Positions 1 to 9,889 of a DNA stretch of 48,369 nt are shown here, piece after piece. Source of the stretch: Porticoccaceae bacterium (GTDB lineage: Bacteria > Pseudomonadota > Gammaproteobacteria > Pseudomonadales > Porticoccaceae); the NCBI GenBank assembly GCA_023228865.1, contig JALOAH010000022.1, positions 1 through 48,369 on the forward strand, read 5' to 3'. The first letter of the stretch is position 1, and every line of letters starts with the position of its first letter. The position numbers were made by a program, and so were the translations under genes. The notes beneath the pieces were generated by a model. That model saw only the letters and a program-made list of their open reading frames with translations, was not told the origin of the DNA and ran no database searches.

Positions 1-110
1 CCCACCATTTTGGACTCAGGGGGTGGCCGGAGCCGCGGGTGATTGTGCGCTTCTGGATTATTACCTTGATGCTGGTTCTATTTGGGCTGGCGACATTAAA
101 ACTGCGTTAA
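1..110 (+). CDS. mraY: MraY, C-terminal fragment
   Basis: Only the last 35 codons and the stop are present, read from base 3. They end in the MraY tail ([18 protein letters not shown], then a final hydrophobic helix and LATLKLR). MraY is the inner-membrane transferase that makes lipid I from undecaprenyl phosphate and UDP-MurNAc-pentapeptide. Its stop lies just before murD, the usual dcw order. The identification rests on this short but very conserved tail. Confidence 0.93.
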   Translation, partial: HHFGLRGWPEPRVIVRFWIITLMLVLFGLATLKLR

Positions 111-132
111 GGCATTGGCAGGCGAATTGATT

Positions 133-1479
133 GTGAACGACGTGATTGCGACAAACAGGCTGACAGCGGTGGTGGGCATTGGCACCACCGGGCTTGCTGT
201 CGCCCGTTTTTTGGCGCGTCGCGGTGAACCCTTTGTGATGATGGACACCAGGGTCGACCCTCCAGGGCTTGCTCAGTTGGCCAGGGAATTACCCACAGTT
301 CCCGTGGAGCTGGGCGGTCTTGATGAAGAAACCCTGCGCAGCGCCCAGCGCATCGTTGTCAGCCCCGGTTTGTCCCTGGAGCATCCCGCCCTGATCAGCG
401 CTGCCGACGCTGGCGTGGCGATCACCGGCGATATTCAGTTGTTTGCCGACCAGGCGTTGGCGCCCATTGTCGCCATTACCGGTTCCAACGGCAAAAGCAC
501 AGTCACCACCCTGGTGGGCAAAATGGCGGAAGCGGCCGGGCTCAATGTGGGTGTGGGCGGCAATCTCGGCACTCCGGCACTGGATTTGCTCGACGACCGC
601 CGCGATCTCTATGTGCTCGAGCTGTCCAGTTTTCAACTTGAGCTGGTGGACAACCTCAATGCCACCGTGGCCACGGTGCTCAATATGTCCCCGGATCATA
701 TGGACAGATATTCCGGCATCGTCAGCTATCACCGGGCGAAGCACCGCATTTTTCGCGGCGTCAAACAGGTGGTCAGCAACCGCCAGGACGCCCTCAGTCA
801 GCCCCTGGTGCCCGCTTTTGTGACTCAGTGGAGCTTTGGCCTCGACACCCCCGACTTTAAGGGTTTTGGCGTTGCCCCCCACAACGGCGAGGACTGCCTC
901 TGTTTTCAGGACCAGCCCCTGTTGCGGGTTTCCGAATTGGTCATAAAGGGTCGCCACAACCTGGCCAACGCCCTCGCAGCGCTGGCGTTGGGCCATGCCG
1001 TCGGGCTGCCCTTTGAGGCTATGGCCGCTGTCCTGAAAACCTTTCGCGGTCTGCCCCACCGCTGTGAATCGGTTGCCTGGATGCAGGGGGTCAGCTGGAT
1101 TAACGATTCCAAGGCCACCAACGTTGGCGCCGCTGTCGCCGCCATTGAAGGTCTGGCTGGCGACAGTGCCGATATTATTTTGATTGCCGGTGGTCAGGGT
1201 AAGGGGCAGGATTTCAGCGATCTCGCCAAAGCCGCGGCGGGCAGGGTGCGGCTCGCCATTCTTATCGGCGAAGACGCGCCCCTGCTGGCGGACAAGCTTG
1301 CTGCGGTTGTCGACGTTGTCTACGCCACATCTATAACTGCGGCGGTCAATGCCGCCGCGGAGGCTGCGGTCAGCGGCGACAAAGTCTTGCTGTCGCCAGC
1401 CTGTGCCAGTTTTGACATGTTCAGAAATTTTGAGGATCGCGGCGATAAATTTGCCACTGCGGTGCGGGGGTTGGCATGA
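133..1479 (+). CDS. murD: UDP-N-acetylmuramoyl-L-alanine--D-glutamate ligase MurD
   Basis: Cytoplasmic Mur ligase that adds D-glutamate to UDP-MurNAc-L-Ala using ATP. The sequence shows an N-terminal Rossmann motif GIGTTG, the ATP-binding loop GSNGKST about 120 residues in, the central ligase domain (NMSPDHMDRY) and the C-terminal domain with INDSKATN and SPACASFD. About 449 residues, normal for the family. The start is uncertain: TTG at 115, TTG at 127 and GTG at 133 are all in frame. GTG 133 is preferred because AGGCG lies about 8 bases upstream. The 3' end overlaps ftsW by 4 bases (ATGA), which suggests translational coupling. Confidence 0.95.
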   Translation: MNDVIATNRLTAVVGIGTTGLAVARFLARRGEPFVMMDTRVDPPGLAQLARELPTVPVELGGLDEETLRSAQRIVVSPGLSLEHPALISAADAGVAITGDIQLFADQALAPIVAITGSNGKSTVTTLVGKMAEAAGLNVGVGGNLGTPALDLLDDRRDLYVLELSSFQLELVDNLNATVATVLNMSPDHMDRYSGIVSYHRAKHRIFRGVKQVVSNRQDALSQPLVPAFVTQWSFGLDTPDFKGFGVAPHNGEDCLCFQDQPLLRVSELVIKGRHNLANALAALALGHAVGLPFEAMAAVLKTFRGLPHRCESVAWMQGVSWINDSKATNVGAAVAAIEGLAGDSADIILIAGGQGKGQDFSDLAKAAAGRVRLAILIGEDAPLLADKLAAVVDVVYATSITAAVNAAAEAAVSGDKVLLSPACASFDMFRNFEDRGDKFATAVRGLA

Positions 1480-2684
1480 CAGCGATGACCATGGCTGCAG
1501 CTGCGAAAAAACCCTCTACGCCCCTAGTGCGGCGCTTGCTTCCCCAGGGTATCGACACTGCGTTGGTGTTGGCGGTTGCCGCCCTGGCATCTCTGGGACT
1601 GGTGATGGTGGCATCCGCCTCCATCAGTTATGCCGCCCATCTCTACGAAGATGGCTTTTTCTTTTTCCGCCGCCATCTGATTTATCTTGCTCTGGGTTTG
1701 ACTGTTGCTTTCGTGGTTTTACAGGTGCCCGTGAAGATTTGGTACAGCTACAACCATCTGGTGGCAGCGGCGGCCATTGCTGCCTTGCTGCTCGTCCTGA
1801 TTCCCGGTATTGGCCGCGAGGTTAACGGTGCGCGGCGCTGGATTGGCCTCGGAATCATCAACCTTCAGGTTGCCGAAGTGGCAAAATTTGCCGCCATCGT
1901 TTTTGTTGCCGCCTATCTGCAGCGCCATCAATTTGCCATCAAGGAGGTCTGGTACAGCTTTATTCGGCCTTTGGGGCTGGTGGCTGTGATGGTGATGCTG
2001 TTAATGGCGCAGCCGGATTTTGGTTCTTCCGTGGTGATTCTCGCCACCGTGATGGGTCTCTTTTTCCTCGGCGGCGTTCGCGTCTGGATTTTTGGCGCTG
2101 TGCTGGCAGCGGGGGCTGCCCTGCTGTGGCTGCTCGCCATCATGTCCCCCTACCGCATGAAGCGACTGGTGTCCTTTCTCGATCCCTGGGCGGATCAATA
2201 CGATACCGGTTATCAGCTCACCCAATCGTTGATTGCCTTTGGTCGCGGCGAATGGTTTGGCGTTGGCCTCGGCAACAGTGTTCAGAAGCTGTTTTACTTG
2301 CCCGAAGCGCATACCGACTTTGTCTTTGCCATTTTTGCCGAAGAAACGGGGCTTTTCGGTGTGACCCTGGTGATTGGCCTGTTTGTGTTTTTGATTCACA
2401 GGATTTTCTCCGTGGCGAGAAAGGCCGTACATCGTCAGGACTGGTTTGCCGCCTATGCGGTATTTGGCATTGGCATCATGATCGCCGGACAGGCATTTAT
2501 CAATATCGGCGTAACCTCGGGATTGCTGCCCACCAAGGGGCTGACGCTGCCTTTTATCAGCTACGGCGGCAGCAGCCTGATAGTCAGCTGCGCCATGATT
2601 GCCCTGGTGCTGCGCATAGGCGCGGAAATGGACGATGCCTTCTGGGCGGCGAAAAAAGTCAGCCTCGGCAAGGGGGGCGCATGA
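1476..2684 (+). CDS. ftsW: Septal peptidoglycan polymerase FtsW
   Basis: SEDS-family glycosyltransferase that polymerises lipid II at the septum with PBP3/FtsI. The 402 residues contain about ten hydrophobic segments after a basic cytoplasmic N-terminus. The SEDS signatures are visible: the GxGxxxQKLFYLPEAHTDF region near residue 265 and the C-terminal GLTLPFISYGGSS motif. The length is typical. The start ATG overlaps the murD stop, and the end overlaps murG by 4 bases. Confidence 0.96.
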   Translation: MTAMTMAAAAKKPSTPLVRRLLPQGIDTALVLAVAALASLGLVMVASASISYAAHLYEDGFFFFRRHLIYLALGLTVAFVVLQVPVKIWYSYNHLVAAAAIAALLLVLIPGIGREVNGARRWIGLGIINLQVAEVAKFAAIVFVAAYLQRHQFAIKEVWYSFIRPLGLVAVMVMLLMAQPDFGSSVVILATVMGLFFLGGVRVWIFGAVLAAGAALLWLLAIMSPYRMKRLVSFLDPWADQYDTGYQLTQSLIAFGRGEWFGVGLGNSVQKLFYLPEAHTDFVFAIFAEETGLFGVTLVIGLFVFLIHRIFSVARKAVHRQDWFAAYAVFGIGIMIAGQAFINIGVTSGLLPTKGLTLPFISYGGSSLIVSCAMIALVLRIGAEMDDAFWAAKKVSLGKGGA

Positions 2685-3808
2685 TCAGCGCCGCAACCAA
2701 AATCAGCAAGCCGCAGGGTGGCGGCGAAAGTGGAATCCTCGAAAACCGCAGAGTGGTGGTGATGGCTGGAGGCACCGGCGGCCATGTTTTTCCCGCTCTC
2801 GCCGTTGCCGAAGAGTTGCGCCGCCGCGGCGTGCAAATAGACTGGCTCGGCACGCGCAATGGCATTGAGGCGGAATTGGTGCCCGCCAATCTTTTTCCTC
2901 TCCACTGCATCGAGGTCAAGGGCGTGCGCGGCAAAAGTGTGGGCGCGCGCCTGCTGGCGCCTTTCCAGGTAGTGCGCGCCGTTTTTCAGGCGTTAAAAAT
3001 CCTCAGGCGATTGGCGCCCCACGCGGTTATTGGTCTGGGTGGCTATGCCTCCGGCCCCGGTGGACTGGCGGCAAAACTGTTGGCCATTCCCCTGGTGATC
3101 CACGAACAGAATGCTGTGGCCGGTACCACCAATCGCATTCTGTCCCGCTTTGCCAGCAGAGTATTACAGGCGTTTCCGGGAGCTTTTGCCGGCGCTGAAG
3201 TCACTGGCAATCCGGTGCGCAGGGAAATCGCGGAACTGGCGCCGCCGTCGCAGCGCGGGGTCGGCCAGCACCGGCCTGTGCGCCTGCTGATTCTCGGTGG
3301 CAGCCTCGGCGCCAGCGCCATCAATCAACTGGTGCCCGCCGCCCTGGCGCAACTCAATCAGGGTCGCGGCTTTGAGGTGCGTCACCAATGTGGTCGCAAA
3401 CACGAGCAGACCACTCAAGAGGCCTATACCCAGGCAGGGGTCGCGGCCAGTGTCGAGCCCTTTATTGCCGATATGGCCGCAGCCTATACCTGGGCGGATT
3501 TTGTGATTTGTCGCGCTGGCGCGCTGACGGTGTCTGAACTCGCCACCGCCGGTGTCGGCGCCCTGTTGATACCGTTTCCCGCCGCCATTGACGATCACCA
3601 GACCAAAAATGGCGACTGGCTGGCAAAGGGTGGCGCGGCACTGCTGGCTCAGCAGCGGGAACTGAGTGCCGACAAACTGGCGGCCATGCTCAAAGAAATA
3701 GAGGACAACCCCAAAACCATGATAACCATGGCGGAAAATGCCCGTCGCCTGGCAAGCACAGATGCTGCACGGCGCGTGGCCAATGTCTGTGTGGAGGTGA
3801 TGAAGTGA
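2681..3808 (+). CDS. murG: Undecaprenyldiphospho-muramoylpentapeptide N-acetylglucosaminyltransferase MurG
   Basis: GT28 glycosyltransferase at the inner face of the membrane; it turns lipid I into lipid II. The 375 residues begin with a 25-residue extension, followed by the glycine-rich loop [19 protein letters not shown]. Later come [12 protein letters not shown], the second glycine-rich loop [12 protein letters not shown], and the UDP-GlcNAc region [11 protein letters not shown] ... [13 protein letters not shown]. The frame stays open for several hundred bases upstream inside ftsW, but the ATG at 2681 is chosen because it forms the usual ATGA overlap with the ftsW stop. Confidence 0.96.
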   Translation: MISAATKISKPQGGGESGILENRRVVVMAGGTGGHVFPALAVAEELRRRGVQIDWLGTRNGIEAELVPANLFPLHCIEVKGVRGKSVGARLLAPFQVVRAVFQALKILRRLAPHAVIGLGGYASGPGGLAAKLLAIPLVIHEQNAVAGTTNRILSRFASRVLQAFPGAFAGAEVTGNPVRREIAELAPPSQRGVGQHRPVRLLILGGSLGASAINQLVPAALAQLNQGRGFEVRHQCGRKHEQTTQEAYTQAGVAASVEPFIADMAAAYTWADFVICRAGALTVSELATAGVGALLIPFPAAIDDHQTKNGDWLAKGGAALLAQQRELSADKLAAMLKEIEDNPKTMITMAENARRLASTDAARRVANVCVEVMK

Positions 3809-5220
3809 GTGATTTCTATCAAGTGCCGGAAATGCGCCGAATTCGTCGTATCCATTTTATTGGCATCGGCGGCAGCGGCATGTGCGGCATTGCCGAAGTG
3901 CTCCTCAATCAGGGCTACGATATTTCCGGTTCCGACATTCAGGAAAACGCCAATACCCAGCGTCTGGCGGCGATGGGTGCGCACATTTTTATCGGCCATC
4001 GGGCGGAAAATATCGAGGGTGCCAGCGTGGTTGTGCAATCCTCAGCGGTGCGCGAGGAAAATATTGAAGTCACCACTGCGCGGGAATTGCGGGTGCCCAT
4101 TGTGCAGCGCGCGCAAATGCTGGCGGAGTTGATGCGCTACCGCCACGGTATTGCCGTCGCCGGCACCCACGGCAAAACCACAACCACCAGTCTGATCACC
4201 GCTATTCTCGCCGAAGGCGGCAAGGCGCCAACCTTTGTCGTCGGTGGCCGGGTTAACAGCGCCGGCACCAACGCTGCCCTGGGGGAAAGCCGCTACCTGG
4301 TGGCGGAAGCCGATGAGAGCGACGCCTCGTTTCTACACCTGCAGCCCATGGTGTCTGTGGTCACCAATATCGATGCCGATCATATGGAAACCTACGGCTT
4401 TGATTTTTCCCGACTCACCGGCACCTTTGTCGAGTTTCTTCACAATCTGCCGTTTTACGGTTTGGCGGTGCTCTGCATTGACGATGCCAATATTCGCGAA
4501 CTTATTCCCAGAATTTCCCGGCCCATCCTGACCTACGGCTTTAGCGATGACGCGGATTTCCGCATCGAGGGCGTCAGTCTCAAGGAGAAAAGTTCTGCGT
4601 TCACCGTGTGTCGCCCGGAAGGGCTGGCGTCGCTGCCGGTAAAACTGAATATTCCCGGCGTTCACAATGTTCTTAACGCCACTGCCGCCATCGCCGTGGC
4701 CACCGACGAAAAAATTAGCGATGCCGCCATCTTGGGCGGCCTCGAGGGCTTTCAGGGTGTCGGTCGCCGCTTCGAGATTTACGGCGAATATGCTGTCGAG
4801 GGCGGCACCGCCATGCTGGTGGACGACTACGGCCATCACCCCGTCGAAGTGGCGGCCACCATTCGCGCGGTTCGCGACGGCTGGCCCGATCGCCGCCTGC
4901 TGATGGTGTTTCAGCCCCACCGCTACAGCCGCACCAGGGATTTGTACGAGGATTTTGTCCAGGTGCTCAGCGGCTGTGATCTGTTGATCGTCAACGAAGT
5001 TTATCCGGCGGGAGAAGAGGAAATTCCTGGGGCGACCAGCAAACAATTGTGCGGCAGCATTCGCCGGCGCGGGCGGGTGGATCCTATCTATGCGCAAACC
5101 ATCGAGGAAATCCCCGATATCGTTCGCGACCTTGTCAGAGGTGGCGATATTGTGATTACCCAGGGAGCTGGCAGCGTCAGCAAGCTGGTGAAAATGCTGG
5201 CGGCGAGGGCATTGAGGTAA
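3805..5220 (+). CDS. murC: UDP-N-acetylmuramate--L-alanine ligase MurC
   Basis: Cytoplasmic ligase that adds L-alanine to UDP-MurNAc, the first step of stem-peptide assembly. The 471 residues show the Rossmann motif [16 protein letters not shown] near residue 20, the ATP loop [13 protein letters not shown] near residue 120, [22 protein letters not shown] and the C-terminal DDYGHHPVE and QPHRYSRT. The start is GTG, preceded by a strong ribosome site (GGAGGTGA at 3793-3800), and overlaps the murG stop as GTGA. ddl begins at the base after its stop. Confidence 0.96.
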   Translation: MSDFYQVPEMRRIRRIHFIGIGGSGMCGIAEVLLNQGYDISGSDIQENANTQRLAAMGAHIFIGHRAENIEGASVVVQSSAVREENIEVTTARELRVPIVQRAQMLAELMRYRHGIAVAGTHGKTTTTSLITAILAEGGKAPTFVVGGRVNSAGTNAALGESRYLVAEADESDASFLHLQPMVSVVTNIDADHMETYGFDFSRLTGTFVEFLHNLPFYGLAVLCIDDANIRELIPRISRPILTYGFSDDADFRIEGVSLKEKSSAFTVCRPEGLASLPVKLNIPGVHNVLNATAAIAVATDEKISDAAILGGLEGFQGVGRRFEIYGEYAVEGGTAMLVDDYGHHPVEVAATIRAVRDGWPDRRLLMVFQPHRYSRTRDLYEDFVQVLSGCDLLIVNEVYPAGEEEIPGATSKQLCGSIRRRGRVDPIYAQTIEEIPDIVRDLVRGGDIVITQGAGSVSKLVKMLAARALR

Positions 5221-6180
5221 ATGGTCGATACAGTGATGACAGCAGGCAATCATTCTCCCTCTGAGTTCGGCAGGGTGGCGGTGCTCTTTGGCGGCACTTC
5301 GGCGGAGCGGGAAATTTCCCTGATCAGCGGCAATGCGGTTCTCACCGCCCTGAAAAACCGGGGTGTCGACGCCCTGGGGATCGACGTGGGGGCAGGCATC
5401 ATTCCCCAGCTCGAAGCACTGGCGCCCGACCGTGTCTTTATCGCCCTTCACGGCCCCGGCGGCGAAGACGGCACTTTGCAGGGCGCCCTGGAGTTTCTCG
5501 GTTTGCCCTATACCGGTAGCGGCGTTCTGGCGTCGGCACTGGCCATGGACAAACTCCGCACCAAACTGCTGTGGAAGGGCATGGGCATAGCGACGGCGCC
5601 CTTTGCCGTGCTCAGGGCTGACAGCGACTGGCAACAGGTATTGGCGGCGCTCGGTGGTGTGGCCATGGTGAAACCCTCGCGGGAGGGTTCCAGTATCGGT
5701 ATGGCCAAGGCCAGCACCGCGGCAGAGCTTGAGGCGGCTTGGCTGGCGGCGGATCGCCACGGCGGCGGGGTGATTGCCGAGGCCTGGCTGAGTGGCGACG
5801 AATATACGATTGCCATCCTCAATGGCAAGGCGTTGCCGGTGATCAAGCTGGAAACCGACCGGGGTTTCTACGATTACGAAGCCAAATACATTCGCGACGA
5901 CACCCGCTATCTCTGCCCCTGCGGGCTCTCGCCAGAGCGCGAAGAGGCGCTTAAGGCGCTGTGTGTTGAGGCCTTTAACAGCCTTGGCTGTCGCGGCTGG
6001 GGGCGGGTGGACGCCATGGTGGACAGTTTCGGCAATTTCCAGCTTCTAGAAATCAATACCGTGCCGGGCATGACCACCCACAGCCTGGTACCCATGGCGG
6101 CAAAGGCGGTGGGAATGAATTTTGAAGATCTGGTCATGACCATTTTGGCAGCGACCCTGGGTGACGGCTGTGGGCTTTGA
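5221..6180 (+). CDS. ddlB: D-alanine--D-alanine ligase
   Basis: ATP-grasp ligase that makes D-Ala-D-Ala for the pentapeptide. The 319 residues include GGTSAEREISLISG near the N-terminus, the substrate loop ALHGPGGEDGTLQG, the ATP-binding VKPSREGSSIGM and the C-terminal DAMVDSFGNFQLLEINTVPGM. The dcw position identifies it as the DdlB type. ATG 5221 abuts the murC stop; a second in-frame ATG at 5236 is a possible start. Its last 20 bases overlap the start of ftsQ. Confidence 0.95.
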   Translation: MVDTVMTAGNHSPSEFGRVAVLFGGTSAEREISLISGNAVLTALKNRGVDALGIDVGAGIIPQLEALAPDRVFIALHGPGGEDGTLQGALEFLGLPYTGSGVLASALAMDKLRTKLLWKGMGIATAPFAVLRADSDWQQVLAALGGVAMVKPSREGSSIGMAKASTAAELEAAWLAADRHGGGVIAEAWLSGDEYTIAILNGKALPVIKLETDRGFYDYEAKYIRDDTRYLCPCGLSPEREEALKALCVEAFNSLGCRGWGRVDAMVDSFGNFQLLEINTVPGMTTHSLVPMAAKAVGMNFEDLVMTILAATLGDGCGL

Positions 6181-6973
6181 TGCTGTCGACAGCGACCGTC
6201 GCGATGGCGCAGAACCCCTGTCGCGGGGGCAGAAAATTGCGTCCGCCCTGCGGCTGGTGATGCTGCTGGCCGTGGCCGCCGGGCTGGCGTGGAGTACGGT
6301 TTATCTGTATCGCAAATACGATGTGCCGGTTGCCGTTATTGGCGTTGATGGCGAACTCAAAAAAGTGGCTGCCGAGGATGTCGAGGCCATTGTTGCCGAC
6401 AACCTCGGCGGCGGGTTTCTGAGCCTGGATCTGGACGGTATTTGCTCCGCCCTTGAAACCCATCCCTGGGTTGCCAGCGCCAGTGCCCGGCGCAAGTGGC
6501 CAGACGAGGTGGTGATTACCCTGGAAGAGGAGATTGCCATTGCCCGCTGGGGGCAGAGCGATTTTCTCAACAACAAGGGGCAGATTCTCGACGTGGGCAC
6601 TGTCGAGCTGCCGCAATCGCTGCCGTTGCTGGACGGCCCCGAGGGTTTTGAACGGCGGGTGATGCAGCAGTACAGAAATTTTTCCCAGGTGTTGCAGGAC
6701 ACCGGGCTCGACGTGGCGGAGTTTCGCCTTGCCCCCCGAGGTAACTGGGAAGTGAAATTCGCGCCGGGATTGTTGCTGGTGGTGGGCAAGGAGCCGGTGG
6801 CTGCCAAGTTGCAACGCTTTCTCAAGGTTTGGGACAAGTCCCTCCACGACCGGGTCGAAAGTATTGAAAGTGTGGATATTCGCTACGGCAATGGTGTCGC
6901 CGTGCGCTGGCGCAAAGACAGCGAAACGCTTCTCGATGAGAGCGCAACAAGTAAACAAAGAGCTAAAAGCTGA
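6161..6973 (+). CDS. ftsQ: Cell division protein FtsQ
   Basis: Bitopic divisome protein that links FtsL/FtsB with the late machinery. The 270 residues have a short cytoplasmic tail, one transmembrane helix near residues 27-47 (LVMLLAVAAGLAWSTVYLY), a POTRA domain (VDGELKKVAAEDVEAIV ...) and the FtsQ beta domain containing HPWVASASARRKWPDEVV. The start is GTG inside the end of ddl (20-base overlap). FtsQ is the least conserved protein here, but its place between ddl and ftsA settles the call. Confidence 0.93.
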   Translation: MTAVGFDAVDSDRRDGAEPLSRGQKIASALRLVMLLAVAAGLAWSTVYLYRKYDVPVAVIGVDGELKKVAAEDVEAIVADNLGGGFLSLDLDGICSALETHPWVASASARRKWPDEVVITLEEEIAIARWGQSDFLNNKGQILDVGTVELPQSLPLLDGPEGFERRVMQQYRNFSQVLQDTGLDVAEFRLAPRGNWEVKFAPGLLLVVGKEPVAAKLQRFLKVWDKSLHDRVESIESVDIRYGNGVAVRWRKDSETLLDESATSKQRAKS

Positions 6974-6987
6974 ACAGAGGATGATGA

Positions 6988-8238
6988 ATGGCAAATACTG
7001 GTAACGAACAGATGATCGTGGGACTGGACATAGGCACCTCAAAGGTGGTGGCTATTGTCGGCGTCGCAGGTGCTGACGGTGGTCTTGAGATTATCGGCAC
7101 CGGTATGCACAGATCCAGCGGCATGAAAAAGGGCGTGGTCATCAATATTGAGTCCACGGTTCACGCCATTCAGCGCGCCGTGGAAGAGGCCGAGCTGATG
7201 GCGGGCTGCCATATTCACTCCGTCTATGCGGGCATTGCCGGCAGCCATATTCGCAGCCTCAATTCCCACGGCATCGTCGCCATCAAGGATCGCGAAGTGC
7301 AGCAGGCGGACATCGATCGGGTCATTGATGCGGCGCGGGCGGTTGCCATTCCCGCCGATCAGGAAATCCTTCACGTCCTGCCCCAGGAATTTATTATCGA
7401 CAATCAGGAGGGCGTCAAGGAGCCCCTGGGTATGTCGGGAGTGCGCCTGGAAGCCAAGGTTCATCTGGTCACCTGTGCCGCCAATGCGGCGCAAAACATT
7501 AAAAAATGCATTCGTCGCTGCGGCCTCGAAGTGGAAGACATCATTCTCGAACAGCTGGCGTCCAGTTATTCGGTGCTCACCGAAGATGAAAAGCAGCTGG
7601 GCGTCTGCCTGGTGGACATCGGCGGCGGCACCACAGATATTGCCATCTTTGCCGACGGCGCCATTCGTCACACCGGGGTGATTCCCATCGCCGGCGATCA
7701 GGTAACCAATGACATCGCCATGGCCTTGCGGACACCGACGCCGCGGGCGGAGGAACTCAAAATCCGTTACGCCTGCGCGCTGGCGAAAATGGCCGGTGCT
7801 GACGAAACCATCAAGGTGCCCAGTGTGGGCGACCGCCAGCCTCGGGATTTGTCCCGCCAGGCGCTCGCCGAAGTGGTGGAGCCCCGCTACGACGAACTCT
7901 TCACCCTGGTGCAGGCGGAATTGCGCCGCAGTGGTTATGAAGATCTGGTTGCCGCCGGCGTGGTGCTCACGGGGGGCACGTCAAAAATGGAAGGTGTGGT
8001 GGATCTCGCCGAAGAGATTTTTCACATGCCGGTGCGCCTCGGCGCTCCCCACAATATTCGCGGCCTTACCGACATAGTGACCAACCCCATTCATTCCACC
8101 GGGGTTGGCCTGTTGTTGTACGGACTCAAGCAGCACCTCAATGGCAGTCGCATGCCATTGCGTTCCAGTCACGACAAAAGCCGTTTTTGGGATGCCTGGG
8201 TCAGCCGCATTAAAGGCTGGTTCGAAGGTAGTTTGTAA
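6988..8238 (+). CDS. ftsA: Cell division protein FtsA
   Basis: Actin-like ATPase that anchors the Z-ring to the membrane. The 416 residues begin with the phosphate-1 loop VGLDIGTSKVVAIVG. They also carry the 1C domain with SRPQ/SHI-type sequence, the phosphate-2 loop LVDIGGGTTDIAIF and the adenosine motif VVLTGGTSKMEG. The C-terminus is an amphipathic membrane-targeting helix (WDAWVSRIKGWFEGSL). It starts 14 bases after ftsQ, with GAGG just upstream of ATG. Length and layout are standard. Confidence 0.97.
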   Translation: MANTGNEQMIVGLDIGTSKVVAIVGVAGADGGLEIIGTGMHRSSGMKKGVVINIESTVHAIQRAVEEAELMAGCHIHSVYAGIAGSHIRSLNSHGIVAIKDREVQQADIDRVIDAARAVAIPADQEILHVLPQEFIIDNQEGVKEPLGMSGVRLEAKVHLVTCAANAAQNIKKCIRRCGLEVEDIILEQLASSYSVLTEDEKQLGVCLVDIGGGTTDIAIFADGAIRHTGVIPIAGDQVTNDIAMALRTPTPRAEELKIRYACALAKMAGADETIKVPSVGDRQPRDLSRQALAEVVEPRYDELFTLVQAELRRSGYEDLVAAGVVLTGGTSKMEGVVDLAEEIFHMPVRLGAPHNIRGLTDIVTNPIHSTGVGLLLYGLKQHLNGSRMPLRSSHDKSRFWDAWVSRIKGWFEGSL

Positions 8239-8310
8239 TAAAGATAGTCGTTTCCATGTTGTTTATTTTTTTACAGGGTTTTTCACACAGTAAAGCGAGG
8301 GGTAAATACT

Positions 8311-9486
8311 ATGTTTCACATTATCGATAGCATACCGGAAAGTGCTGAAATTAAAGTCGTCGGCGTCGGTGGCGGCGGCGGCAATGCCATCAGGCACATG
8401 ATCGACAGCCAGGTGGAAGGGGTGGAGTTTATCTGCGCCAACACCGATGCCCAGGCACTGCGCAATTTCAGTGGCGCAACGTTGCTGCAACTGGGCAACG
8501 GGGTGACTCGCGGCCTTGGCGCTGGCGCCAACCCCGATGTCGGGCGCCAGGCCGCCATGGAAGATCGGGATCGCATTGCCGATGTTCTCAAGGGGGCAGA
8601 TATGGTGTTTGTTACCGCCGGCATGGGCGGCGGCACCGGCACCGGGGCTGCGCCCATTGTCGCCGACGTCGCCAAGGAGCTGGGCATTCTCACCGTGGCG
8701 GTGGTGACGCGGCCATTTGCCTTTGAAGGCCGCAAGCGCATGGCGGTGGCGGAGCTCGGCATCCAAAACCTCAAGGATCGCGTCGACTCCCTGATCACCA
8801 TTCCCAATGAGAAACTGCTCAGTGTTCTCGGCAAAACCACCAGCCTGCTCGATGCCTTCAAGGCCGCCAACGACGTTCTTCTCGGCGCCGTTCAGGGTAT
8901 TGCCGACCTGATTATTCGCCCCGGCATGATCAACGTCGACTTTGCCGACGTCAGAACCGTGATGTCGGAAATGGGCATGGCGATGATGGGTTCCGGTGTC
9001 GCCTCCGGCGAAGACCGCGCCCGCATTGCCGCCGAAGCCGCCATCCACAGCCCGCTGCTGGAAGACATCAATCTCCAGGGCGCGCGCGGTATTCTGGTGA
9101 GCATTACCGCGGGTATGGATCTGTCCCTGGGTGAGTTCTCCGATGTGGGCGAAACCATTGAAGAATTTGCTTCCAGCGACGCCAATGTCATTGTCGGTAC
9201 GGTGCTTGATCCCGAAATGGGCGATCAGGTGCGGGTCACTGTGGTCGCCACTGGCTTGGGCAATCCGGCGGAAATGCGAGCTCCGATTCCCCAGCAGCGC
9301 AACGACCAGCCCCAGGTTACTCGTGGTGCTCAACCCGATTACCGCGGACTGGACAGACCGACCATTAATCGTCGGCCGTCGCCAGCTCCGGTTGAGGGCA
9401 ACACGGCAAGAAAAGTTGACCAGCAGCACGACAAAGACATGGACTACCTGGATATTCCGGCCTTTCTGCGCCGCCAGGCAGACTAA
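8311..9486 (+). CDS. ftsZ: Cell division protein FtsZ
   Basis: Tubulin-like GTPase that forms the Z-ring. The 391 residues show the nucleotide motif GVGGGGGNAIRHM, the tubulin signature GGGTGTGAAP near residue 108 and the T7-loop region with NVDFADV. A variable linker rich in Pro, Gln and Asn (about 320-375) follows, and the protein ends in the conserved tail DYLDIPAFLRRQAD that binds FtsA and ZipA. The leader of 72 bases after ftsA is T-rich and ends in a clear ribosome site (GCGAGGGG, 8 bases before ATG). No obvious promoter of its own was seen. lpxC does not follow, which is unusual. Confidence 0.98.
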   Translation: MFHIIDSIPESAEIKVVGVGGGGGNAIRHMIDSQVEGVEFICANTDAQALRNFSGATLLQLGNGVTRGLGAGANPDVGRQAAMEDRDRIADVLKGADMVFVTAGMGGGTGTGAAPIVADVAKELGILTVAVVTRPFAFEGRKRMAVAELGIQNLKDRVDSLITIPNEKLLSVLGKTTSLLDAFKAANDVLLGAVQGIADLIIRPGMINVDFADVRTVMSEMGMAMMGSGVASGEDRARIAAEAAIHSPLLEDINLQGARGILVSITAGMDLSLGEFSDVGETIEEFASSDANVIVGTVLDPEMGDQVRVTVVATGLGNPAEMRAPIPQQRNDQPQVTRGAQPDYRGLDRPTINRRPSPAPVEGNTARKVDQQHDKDMDYLDIPAFLRRQAD

Positions 9487-9511
9487 AACTGTCGCTGCAA
9501 ATGCACTGAAG

Positions 9512-9594
9512 CAGTTGTAATGTTTGCGGGCTTAGCCCCGTAGCTGCAACTGTCGGCCTCTCCCTGCCCGCGCACCCCCTCCGTGCGGGCAGGG
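9512..9594 (+). terminator. Stacked hairpins after ftsZ, possible terminator
   Basis: Two structures follow the ftsZ stop. The first has outer arms CAGTTG (9512) and CAACTG (9547) around an inner GGGC-TTA-GCCC hairpin. The second has perfect 10-base arms CCCTGCCCGC (9562-9571) and GCGGGCAGGG (9585-9594) with a 13-base loop; a run of five T follows about 15 bases later. The T run is too far for a textbook intrinsic terminator, so the role in ending dcw transcription is inferred. Confidence 0.4.
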
Positions 9595-9636
9595 CTTGCG
9601 CCCCTCTGTTTTTCCTGCCACCTCGCCACTGTTTTT
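9572..9636 (+). repeat. Dispersed intergenic repeat A, copy 1
   Basis: A 65-base element matching 33488-33552 in the same orientation with only two differences. It begins GCACCCCCTCCGTGCGGGCA and ends CTGTTTTT, and it contains a short GGGC-TTGC-GCCC hairpin. Both copies lie just downstream of a gene end and neither is coding. This copy also has the CCCTGCCCGC left arm of a larger hairpin, which the other copy lacks. Confidence 0.8.
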
Positions 9637-9682
9637 TGTCACCGCCTCGCCCGGCTTGAGCGCACCAACCCACTTCGACGTT

Positions 9683-9751
9683 GCGATGGCAGTGTTTCCT
9701 TCGAGAGCTCGCTCAAATCCACCGATATCGGCGCGAAAATTCCGGCAACTG
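9683..9751 (-). repeat. Dispersed intergenic repeat B, copy 1
   Basis: A 69-base element whose reverse complement matches 39588-39657. The best-conserved core reads CTCAAATCC, then GGCGCGAAAATTC and GGCAACTG, with scattered differences and one single-base indel against the other copy. It lies in the non-coding stretch after ftsZ, close to repeat A. The relation of the two copies was found by eye. Confidence 0.7.
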
Positions 9752-9781
9752 TTGAAATGTCATGTCCTAGTTTCTCGTCCG

Positions 9782-9801
9782 TCAGTGTGCTGGCGCACCG
9801 A
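9782..9801 (+). promoter_or_regulatory. Weak candidate copy of the shared 20-bp operator
   Basis: The sequence TCAGTGTGCTGGCGCACCGA agrees at about 14 of 20 positions with the copy at 16997. A good -10 hexamer (TAATAT, 9821-9826) follows, and the 81-codon frame plus CsbD lie downstream. The match is weaker than the best copies and deviates at the diagnostic ACAGA end. Confidence 0.3.
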
Positions 9802-9889
9802 CGGCGGTGCGGACATCCGCTAATATGGATCTCAATCTTCACCGTTGATCGGCAATATCGCAGGATGGCGGAGCCCTTTAGAGGTCGTT

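Noticed and set aside
4333..5760. Long open frame of 475 codons on the minus strand
   Set aside because: It lies wholly antisense to murC and ddl, which are certain; the product has no family pattern and reflects high-GC codon bias.
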